A model generated the notes under the pieces. It worked only from the letters and a program-made list of their open reading frames with translations. It made no database searches and was not told the origin of the DNA. Source: Oscillospiraceae bacterium (GTDB lineage Bacteria > Bacillota > Clostridia > Oscillospirales > Acutalibacteraceae). From it: 39,458 nucleotides of DNA. This document shows positions 34,385-39,458 of the stretch, piece by piece. Location of the stretch: NCBI GenBank assembly GCA_009777055.1, contig WRMQ01000014.1, positions 1 to 39,458 of the forward strand, read 5' to 3'. Made by a program: the position numbers and the translations under genes. Positions within the stretch are counted from its first letter, which is position 1. Every line of letters starts with the position of its first letter.

Positions 34385-34783
34385 ATGACAAGCAAGCAAC
34401 GCGCGGAGCTGCGCGCCCAGGCGAATCGTCTCGAGCCGGTGTTCCATGTGGGCAAGGAGGGCGTGACCGACGCCGTGGCAAAGCAGATGCTTGAGGCCTT
34501 TCATACCCGCGAGCTGCTCAAGGGCAAGGCGCTGCTGGAAACCGTTCCACAGCCCCCGAGGGAAACCGCCGAGGCCCTGGCCCGTATGACAGGCGCCGAG
34601 GTGGTGCAGGTCGTTGGCGGCAGCATGATCTTCTTCAAGGAAAACCCGGAATTGCATGAACCCCAAAAAGCAAAGCCCAAAGCGGCGCCCAGGCCCGGGA
34701 AGGCGGCGGCGCCAAAGCCCCGCAGGGCGGCGCGCCAGCGAAAAGCCCTGCACGAGGAAAAAAAGCGGCAGCGCCGGGGATGA
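34385..34783 (+). CDS. yhbY: YhbY-type CRM-domain RNA-binding protein
   Basis: A 132-residue protein. Residues 1-90 form a CRM domain (LRAQANRLEPVFHVGKEGVT with the RNA-binding GxxG loop GKEG at 23-26, then AFHTRELLKGKAL and GAEVVQVVGGSMIFFKENP). YhbY proteins bind ribosomal RNA precursors and associate with the large subunit. Usual members end near residue 97; this one has an extra ~35 residues rich in Lys, Arg, Pro and Ala, likely a disordered RNA-binding tail. The start follows CGGAG. It is the first gene of a stretch devoted to RNA and ribosome function (smpB, tmRNA). Confidence 0.9.
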   Translation: MTSKQRAELRAQANRLEPVFHVGKEGVTDAVAKQMLEAFHTRELLKGKALLETVPQPPRETAEALARMTGAEVVQVVGGSMIFFKENPELHEPQKAKPKAAPRPGKAAAPKPRRAARQRKALHEEKKRQRRG

Positions 34784-34831
34784 CATTTCCGCTGTGGCAA
34801 TTTTGTCAGGCAAGTTGTCAATTAAAATTTC

Positions 34832-34860
34832 TTGACACACCCTGGTTTCCTTGCTATACT
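34832..34860 (+). promoter_or_regulatory. Promoter of smpB
   Basis: -35 TTGACA (34832-34837), 17-base spacer, -10 TATACT (34855-34860). TGTCAA at 34816-34821 is the inverse of the -35 box, giving a possible 6-bp operator arm pair. The ribosome site AAGGAGG is at 34901-34907. Confidence 0.75.
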
Positions 34861-34911
34861 AAATAATATGTAGAGTAAGGAGTCTATCGTAAGCATACAG
34901 AAGGAGGATAG

Positions 34912-35370
34912 ATGGAAGAAAAAAACAGCTTTCAGCGCGTGGCCCAAAACAAAAAAGCCTACCACGACTACCACGTCCTTGAGAGCTTCGAAGCGGGCAT
35001 AGAGCTCTTCGGCACGGAGGTCAAATCCATCCGGCAGGGCAGGGTGAATCTCAAGGATAGCTGGTGCTCCGTGAAAAACGGCGAGCTCTTCGTCAACGGC
35101 ATGCATGTGAGCCCCTATGAGCAGGGCAACATCTTCAACCGCGAGCCCGCGCGGGTGCGCCGGCTGCTCATGCACAAGCGGGAAATCCTGCGGCTTTACG
35201 GGCAGGTCAAGCAGCAGGGCCTGGCATTGGTGCCGCTGTCGCTTTATTTTGCGCGCGGCCGCGCCAAGCTGCAAATTGGGCTGTGCAAGGGCAAAAAGCT
35301 TTACGACAAACGCGCCTCCGCCGCGGAAAAAGACGCCAAAAGAGATATGGAGCGCAGCTTGCGGCAGTGA
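34912..35370 (+). CDS. smpB: SsrA-binding protein SmpB
   Basis: A 152-residue protein that binds the tRNA-like end of tmRNA and brings it to stalled ribosomes. Markers: NKKAYHDYHVLESFEAGIEL, GTEVKSIRQGRVNL, NGMHVSPYEQGN, RRLLMHKREI, LVPLSLYFARGRAKL, GLCKGKKLYDKR and the basic C-terminal tail KDAKRDMERSLRQ that reads the empty mRNA channel. Length is normal. The tmRNA gene lies 476 bases downstream in the same direction, separated by a toxin-antitoxin pair. Confidence 0.96.
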   Translation: MEEKNSFQRVAQNKKAYHDYHVLESFEAGIELFGTEVKSIRQGRVNLKDSWCSVKNGELFVNGMHVSPYEQGNIFNREPARVRRLLMHKREILRLYGQVKQQGLALVPLSLYFARGRAKLQIGLCKGKKLYDKRASAAEKDAKRDMERSLRQ

Positions 35371-35403
35371 GGGCGAAATCAGTAAAAAGGAAAGTGTTTT
35401 GCT

Positions 35404-35616
35404 ATGGAGTATAATGTTCGATTGTGGTGGGATGAAGACGCTGGGGTTTGGATTGCCGACAGCCCGGACGTTCCGGGACTGGTTCTGGAATCCGGCTCGT
35501 TTGACGCGCTCATTGAACGTGTGCGCTTTGCGGTGCCCGAGCTGCTGTCTCTCAACATGTCCGCTCAAAAACCCGCGCGGCTGTGCTTTCGTTCGGAACG
35601 GCAGGTGGCTTTGTAA
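35404..35616 (+). CDS. DUF1902/HicB-like antitoxin
   Basis: A 70-residue protein with the short HicB-type beta-alpha fold: MEYNVRLWWDEDAGVWIADSPD, then GLVLESGSFDALIERVRFAVPELL. This is the DUF1902 pattern, a HicB-like partial RNase H fold without a separate DNA-binding domain. Paired with the HicA toxin gene that follows with a 1-base overlap (TAATG), it should be the antitoxin. The order is antitoxin first, unlike most hicAB loci. RBS AAAAGGAAAG precedes the ATG. It lies 33 bases after smpB and may be co-transcribed with it. Confidence 0.8.
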   Translation: MEYNVRLWWDEDAGVWIADSPDVPGLVLESGSFDALIERVRFAVPELLSLNMSAQKPARLCFRSERQVAL

Positions 35617-35810
35617 TGGCGGAATATGAGAAGAAGGTGCGGGCATTGCTCAAGGAAAATAACTGTTCATTTGTCCGGCGCGGCAAAGGTGATCACGATA
35701 TTTGGTATAGTCCCATCACAAAAGTAAATGTGACGGTTGACAGCAAAATCAAGTCCCGTCACACCGCTAATGCGGTTCTGCAGCAATGTGGCATTGGAAA
35801 GAAGTTTTAG
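35616..35810 (+). CDS. hicA: HicA-family mRNA-interferase toxin
   Basis: A 64-residue double-stranded RNA-binding-like toxin. The sequence KKVRALLKENNCSFVRRGKG is followed by the catalytic histidine H27 in GDHDIWYSP, then VNVTVDSKIKSRHTANAVLQQCGI, the standard HicA fold. HicA cuts mRNA and tmRNA in known systems. The ATG at 35616 shares its A with the antitoxin stop; a longer frame from 35583 would overlap the antitoxin with no ribosome site. The gene ends 36 bases before the tmRNA 5' end, so the pair is placed exactly between smpB and ssrA. Confidence 0.87.
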   Translation: MAEYEKKVRALLKENNCSFVRRGKGDHDIWYSPITKVNVTVDSKIKSRHTANAVLQQCGIGKKF

Positions 35811-35846
35811 CGAGGAAATTTTCTTTTTCAAACGACAAATTAACAT

Positions 35847-36202
35847 GGGGATGAAAGGATTTCGACGGGGATTCTGAAGTTACGCAAGCGAGCAGCGGCG
35901 CGGACCCGCTATAAAAGCCGTATGTTTAGAAATAAACGACAACAACTATCAATTAGCCGCAGCTTAATTTATTAAGCTGCCGTCTCCCCCGGGAGTACCG
36001 CGGCCCGGTGCGGAGGCGTCATTGAGCGGTGAACGTGCACGAAGGGGACGCCTTGCCCCTCGTCATGAATATACACGGCTACCGTAGCGCGGAGCTCGTC
36101 CGTCGGCGCCGCGTGAAGGGAATTTGAAACATCGGACTACGCTCGTAGAAACCGTTTCGGATGGGTTTTCGGACGCGGGTTCGACTCCCGCCATCTCCAC
36201 CA
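35847..36202 (+). ncRNA. ssrA: tmRNA (ssrA)
   Basis: A 356-base RNA. The 5' acceptor arm GGGGATG (35847-35853) pairs with CATCTCC (36192-36198), followed by ACCA with CCA encoded. The T arm GCGGGTTCGACTCCCGC is next to the 3' end. The 5' side has the tmRNA hallmark GGATTTCGACGGGG. The tag frame ends at TAA 35965-35967 and reads NDNNYQLAAA behind a resume codon ATA at 35932-35934. The bases upstream, TAGAA, keep the conserved U and A at -5 and -4. Several pseudoknot stems follow. It rescues ribosomes stalled on broken mRNA together with SmpB. Confidence 0.95.
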
Positions 36203-36208
36203 ACAATG

Positions 36209-36246
36209 CCAGGTCTGGTCGCCTCGCAAGAAGAGACTGGACCTGG
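36209..36246 (+). terminator. Hairpin after tmRNA, probable terminator
   Basis: CCAGGTCTGGTC (36209-36220) pairs with GACTGGACCTGG (36235-36246), including two G-U pairs, with a 14-base loop. TGTATTTTA follows, a weak T-run. Confidence 0.55.
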
Positions 36247-36275
36247 TGTATTTTAACGGAAGGGTGTAATACATA

Positions 36276-36746
36276 ATGCAACAGTGCAACCAGGTCAAAG
36301 ACAAAGGTGTTTCCTTGTGGGGCAAAATAATTATTATGATCACAGGGATAGCTTCCATTGCCTTTGGTTTGGTTGTGGGCCTGGGTTATGGAATTATGGC
36401 CTTAGGCGGAATAGGACACCCAACAGAGCCGCATAATGCTGTATATGCGTGCTATGAGTTCTTAGTGGCGGCGCTGATGCTCTGCGCGGGCATATACTGC
36501 GTTATCAGCGCACGCTTACAAAAGCGCGCGAAAAGCATCATAGTTGCAGGGGTGATCCTTGTCACAGTACGCGCCATTGTTTTGGCAATTTTATTTCATC
36601 CAGGCAGTTTTTTTGTTTGGGATATTCCCGGTTACAGCTATGCTGAATCGCTGCGATTAAGTTTGGATTGGTTTCTCATTGCTCCATATTTGGCGACATC
36701 ACTGCTATTTATTTTGGGCGGTTGGATGAGAAAACGCAAATCGTAA
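36276..36746 (+). CDS. Small membrane protein of unknown function
   Basis: A 156-residue protein with four hydrophobic segments: near residues 16-42 (IIIMITGIASIAFGLVVGLG), 60-80 (LVAALMLCAGIYCVISA), 88-106 (IIVAGVILVTVRAIVLAIL) and 131-150 (FLIAPYLATSLLFILGG), ending in the basic tail WMRKRKS. The topology is even, with both ends likely inside. I do not recognise a family. It lies downstream of tmRNA in the same direction, with GGAAGGG before the ATG. Base composition is lower in GC than the metabolic genes around it, which suggests an acquired or fast-evolving gene. Confidence 0.7.
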   Translation: MQQCNQVKDKGVSLWGKIIIMITGIASIAFGLVVGLGYGIMALGGIGHPTEPHNAVYACYEFLVAALMLCAGIYCVISARLQKRAKSIIVAGVILVTVRAIVLAILFHPGSFFVWDIPGYSYAESLRLSLDWFLIAPYLATSLLFILGGWMRKRKS

Positions 36747-36805
36747 CCGCATCTTTTTCGAAGTACCATCCCATTTTCAGCGCAACAGCGCAAACGGGTA
36801 AGCCA

Positions 36806-36841
36806 AAGGCCGCCATCGCTTTACAAAGCGATAGCGGCCTT
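36806..36841. other. Long hairpin between convergent genes
   Basis: AAGGCCGCCATCGCTTT (36806-36822) and AAAGCGATAGCGGCCTT (36825-36841) pair with one mismatch. It lies between two convergent genes. The run beside it on the + strand is A-rich, so neither direction has a proper T-run; it may still reduce read-through. Confidence 0.55.
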
Positions 36842-36842
36842 C

Positions 36843-36905
36843 AAAAAAATCTAAAATCTAATAAATCTAAAATCTAAAGTCTAAAGTCTAAAATCTAAAA
36901 TCTAG
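36843..36905. repeat. Heptad array (ATCTAAA type) at the stop of the sugar-binding lipoprotein gene
   Basis: About eight units of AATCTAA or AGTCTAA follow one another. On the - strand this reads CTAGATTTTAGATTTTAGAC directly over the TAG stop of the lipoprotein gene, sharing the 13-mer CTAGATTTTAGAT with the array at the asd stop (11203-11215). Confidence 0.85.
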
Positions 36906-38311
36906 TACTCTATCTTTCCGCGGAATTCTCTCCAGCCGGTTACCACCCGGTCCTTGAATTCCTCCCAGGGGGTTTCGCCTCTGGTGTAGCCCAGCAGGTG
37001 CCTGTGCACGGTCTCGGTGCGGAACTCCTCCCCGGGAGACAGGGCGGTAAGGCTCACGATGTGGGTCACGTCGTCCCGCTTGAGCCACTGGAAGGCGCTG
37101 ACGCTGAGGGGATTGTTGGGCAGCCACGCCTCATCCGCCGTGCTGTAGGGAGCCAGGAGATTGAGCTTGTTGGATACGAAATCCATGCCTTTTTCGGAGG
37201 AGAACAGCCAGGCGAGAAAGGCCAGCGCAGCCTGCCGCTCCTCCTCGGGAGCCTTGGCGTTCACCGCGGCATAGAGCACCGGCTCCAGGGCGAGGCCCTG
37301 TTTTTCAGTCTCGCCGTAATTCATAAAGGCGGGCAGAAAAGCTATTTCGCCGGCATCCACGATCTTGCCCGGCACGGAATTGAAGTGGCCCAAAAACTCT
37401 GAGCCGCCCAGAATCATCGCGGCCCGGCCCTCGGCGAATTCGGCCGCGGCGTCGGCGTAACCGCGCTCGGCCAGAGCCTCCCGGGCGGCGGTGCCGTGAT
37501 CTGCCATCAGGTCATAAAAGCCGCGGTAGCCCTCGGCGTGCTGAAAGGTGATCTCGTTGACGGATTCGCCGGTGAGGTCGACGTTGTTCCTGTGGAACTC
37601 ATGGCTCAGCGGCAGGCTCAAAAGGCGGTGCGTCCAAACGCCGTGCTGCTCCTCTTTCAAGGCCGGGGCGGCAAACACGCCGTCTATTCCCAGATCCGCC
37701 TTGTGGGCGTGCATATCCTTTATCAGAGCCTCCAGCTCCGCATGGGTGGTGATGCCGCCGATTTCCGTGAAGCCTGTAGTCTTTGTTTCCAGGGCGAAAT
37801 AATTGTCGAGAATCGTCCTGTTGCAGATAATGCCGAAGGGCTCCACACCCACGGGCAGCCCCACAACCTTCGCGTCGGTCTTCAGGGCCAGGCGATTGTC
37901 CAGCAAGCTGAGGTAGGCCTCGCTTCCGGCGAGATCCAGCGCGTTTTCCTTCCAGGCGTTGTATTCCCGGGGATTGTTGAAAAAGAACAGCGCCGTGGCG
38001 TTGGATTCCGCCTGCAGAGTCTCTCGGAGGTGCTCCAGGGTGCCGTCCCGGCCATCGTTGGTGACGACGCTCACGCCGGTGAGGGTTTTGTAATCGGCGG
38101 CCAGGGTTTCCCACAGCGCCGCCTGGGAGGCCTGAGGCTGGAATACGCGCACGGTAAGGCCGGTATCCTCGGCGGCGTGCGCGGAGGAGGAGGTTTCATC
38201 GTTGTTCCCCATGTTGTTCCTGGGCCCGCAGGCCGCCAGCACGCCGATGATGAGCACGGCGCCCAGCACCAGCGAAGCCATGGCAATGATTTTTTTTGTA
38301 TTCGTTTTCAT
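36902..38311 (-). CDS. Carbohydrate ABC transporter substrate-binding lipoprotein
   Basis: A 469-residue lipoprotein of the bacterial extracellular binding-protein family 1. The signal peptide KKIIAMASLVLGAVLIIGVLAAC ends with a lipobox (LAAC, C28 as the lipidated residue). The mature part has the two-lobe pattern: GLTVRVFQPQ, ALWETLAADYKTLTGVSV, NPREYNAWKENALDL, GLPVGVEPFGIICNRTIL, EFAEGRAAMILGGS, FLAWLFSSEKGMDF. The ATG at 38311 is preferred to upstream codons because it starts the signal peptide and follows GAAAGGA. No ATPase or permease gene is adjacent, so its transporter is elsewhere. The substrate is probably a sugar but cannot be specified. The stop lies at the edge of a heptad array. 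Confidence 0.87.
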   Translation of the reverse strand: MKTNTKKIIAMASLVLGAVLIIGVLAACGPRNNMGNNDETSSSAHAAEDTGLTVRVFQPQASQAALWETLAADYKTLTGVSVVTNDGRDGTLEHLRETLQAESNATALFFFNNPREYNAWKENALDLAGSEAYLSLLDNRLALKTDAKVVGLPVGVEPFGIICNRTILDNYFALETKTTGFTEIGGITTHAELEALIKDMHAHKADLGIDGVFAAPALKEEQHGVWTHRLLSLPLSHEFHRNNVDLTGESVNEITFQHAEGYRGFYDLMADHGTAAREALAERGYADAAAEFAEGRAAMILGGSEFLGHFNSVPGKIVDAGEIAFLPAFMNYGETEKQGLALEPVLYAAVNAKAPEEERQAALAFLAWLFSSEKGMDFVSNKLNLLAPYSTADEAWLPNNPLSVSAFQWLKRDDVTHIVSLTALSPGEEFRTETVHRHLLGYTRGETPWEEFKDRVVTGWREFRGKIEY

Positions 38312-38430
38312 GTGCAGCATCCTTTCCGGTTGGGCAATTTTTTTCATAATTTTGGAACTCGTGGTATAGCATCCCCTGATTTCCCGGGGAATATACGAAA
38401 ACACGAAAAAATATGAAAATCTTTTGCTTT

Positions 38431-38488
38431 AGAAAGACTGCTTCGAAAAGACTGCTTCGGAAAGACTGCTTAAAAAGATTGCTTTAAT
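38431..38488. repeat. Tandem 14-base repeat between two - strand genes
   Basis: Four copies of a unit near AAAGACTGCTTCGA, the last one divergent, lie between the Cna-B gene stop and the lipoprotein start. The 185-base gap (38312-38496) holds no other clear feature; I see no convincing promoter in it. Confidence 0.7.
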
Positions 38489-38496
38489 AAGATAAA

Positions 38497-39458
38497 TTAA
38501 CTTCTCTTCTCCCTTTTTTTAACACTCCTCCGGAACAAGAAGGCGACGACCAAAAGGCCGGCAAAGGAAGTGCCCATGAGGAAGAGCCAGAGGGTGGGAT
38601 TGCTGAGGTCGCCGGTGATGGGGCGAACGTAGGGGTTGGTGCGGGAGGTGTCGTCGGGCCTGGTGTAGGATTTGTGGATATTGACCAGGTCGAAGCCGTC
38701 AACGGCCTTGATGTAGTCGTTCACCGGGGCCTCGTCCACCGTATAGACGATTTCCCTGCCGTTCTCGTCGAATTTGTCCATGCGCACGCTCCAGCTCCAG
38801 TGCTCGGCCTCGCCGACCTCTTTTTGCAGGAGGAACACGCCGTCGGCGTAGATACGCAAAACAATGGATTTTGGCTGCTGGGCGGCGGGATTGCTGCCGT
38901 GCTCCCAGGTTTTGCTGCCGATGACGACGGTTGTCTGCGGGGCGTTGGGGTTCTTTGTGTTGGTGAGGATAAACCCGCCGGCGCTGGCCGATATGGCTTT
39001 GGTGTAGCCCTGCGCCACGTCGAATTCATCCACTGTCCAGGTGTTTTCGGGATTCAGATTGTTCCAGGTGTGGCTCCAGTGGTTGCCGGCGTCAAGGGCG
39101 ACGCAGTTCCCGTAAGGGACGCCGTCGCGGTAAAGCTGCACCAGAATACCGCCCGGAGGGGTATTTGTGCCCGACCATACCTTGTATACGCTCAGGGAGT
39201 TGACCTTCAGGTCACGCCTGACCGGCTCGGTTTTGGGCTGCGCGGTCACGTCATAGTCCCATACCCTCGTTCTTTCATTCACGCCGGGGACCATCACGAG
39301 GTAGGGGTCGATGATGTATTCGCTGTTCTCGCCGTCGAGCTGCGCGATCAGATACAGCCCGGCGACCAAGCCGGAAAACACCGCCCTGCCGTCGCTGTCC
39401 GTGGTTTTTTGGCCGCGCTCAATGCCGTGGACGGCGGCGTAGGCGTTCCGGCTTGCCG
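38497..39458 (-). CDS. Cna-B domain surface/pilin-like protein (5' end outside window)
   Basis: The frame is open to the right edge of the window; at least 319 residues of the C-terminal part are visible. The first visible part (GQKTTDSDGRAVFSGLVAGLYLIAQ) is a prealbumin-like pilin domain. Two Cna-B domains follow: SLSVYKVWSG to FILTNTKN, and VVIGSKTWEHG to FDLVNIHKSY. The tail has PITGD, a sortase-like x-P-x-T-G motif, then a membrane segment (LWLFLMGTSFAGLLVVAFLF) and RRSVKKREKRS. It is probably a sortase substrate and possibly a pilus subunit. The motif lacks the usual Leu or Ile before Pro, which weakens the sortase call. The apparent start at 39381 is only an internal GTG. Confidence 0.82.
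   Translation of the reverse strand, partial: ASRNAYAAVHGIERGQKTTDSDGRAVFSGLVAGLYLIAQLDGENSEYIIDPYLVMVPGVNERTRVWDYDVTAQPKTEPVRRDLKVNSLSVYKVWSGTNTPPGGILVQLYRDGVPYGNCVALDAGNHWSHTWNNLNPENTWTVDEFDVAQGYTKAISASAGGFILTNTKNPNAPQTTVVIGSKTWEHGSNPAAQQPKSIVLRIYADGVFLLQKEVGEAEHWSWSVRMDKFDENGREIVYTVDEAPVNDYIKAVDGFDLVNIHKSYTRPDDTSRTNPYVRPITGDLSNPTLWLFLMGTSFAGLLVVAFLFRRSVKKREKRS

Noticed and set aside
36160-36202. Separate tRNA gene near GGGTTCGACTCCCGCC
   Set aside because: This T arm and acceptor end belong to the tmRNA, whose 5' half pairs with it at 35847-35853.
36063-36358. Small - strand frames over the tmRNA gene
   Set aside because: They lie on the complement of a clear tmRNA and have no ribosome site.

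Overview
The window looks like chromosomal DNA of an anaerobic, Gram-positive member of the Bacillota (Clostridia). The coding sequence is GC-rich (roughly 60% by eye), with AT-rich spacers. Evidence for this is the TIGR04086-type membrane protein beside yajC, a small DUF6514-like protein, a smpB/ssrA pair, a diaminopimelate branch with an NCS-type aspartate-semialdehyde dehydrogenase, and two LPXTG-like surface proteins. I cannot place it below class level.

Layout. Positions 1-5.8 kb hold a + strand run: the tail of an unknown gene, a histidine phosphatase, dusB, cca and an Lhr-like helicase. The helicase 3' end overlaps a convergent DUF6514-like gene. From 6 to 10 kb on the - strand lie a TIGR04086 membrane protein, yajC, tgt and queA; a DinJ/YafQ-type toxin-antitoxin pair sits in the opposite direction between queA and tgt. 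From 10 to 13.5 kb is a lysine/DAP cluster (asd, cupin, dapA, dapB). From 13.8 to 26.1 kb one - strand gene encodes a surface protein of about 4,083 residues. It has a duplicated N-terminal module, about 22 InlB-type B repeats and a C-terminal FPNTG sorting signal. From 26.3 to 28.8 kb a divergent operon starts with an isoleucine-codon leader peptide and an intrinsic attenuator, followed by an XRE-cupin regulator and a medium-chain-type acyl-CoA synthetase. From 29 to 34 kb are a Zn/Mn-type ABC transporter pair without a binding protein, a YhcG-type PD-(D/E)XK nuclease, a predicted fusion of a DUF624-like region with a degenerate sugar-permease region, and galM. From 34.4 to 36.7 kb are yhbY, smpB, a DUF1902/HicA pair, tmRNA and a small membrane protein. 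The right end holds a sugar-binding lipoprotein and a Cna-B-type surface protein that runs off the edge, both on the - strand.

How the parts work together. The best candidate for an undescribed system is the isoleucine-attenuated operon. The leader has seven Ile codons, a terminator, and a possible antiterminator strand that overlaps the last leader codons, which is the classic arrangement for amino-acid attenuation. Yet the controlled genes are not ilv genes but a regulator and an acyl-CoA ligase. I infer that the ligase activates 2-methylbutyrate (and perhaps other branched acids) for isoleucine synthesis by reductive carboxylation. A second theme is short repeat elements at the ends of genes: the stop codons of cca and asd and the start codon of the helicase lie inside repeats, and the stop codon of the sugar-binding lipoprotein overlaps the edge of one. 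A third theme is toxin-antitoxin pairs placed inside conserved neighbourhoods, including one exactly between the two genes of the trans-translation system.
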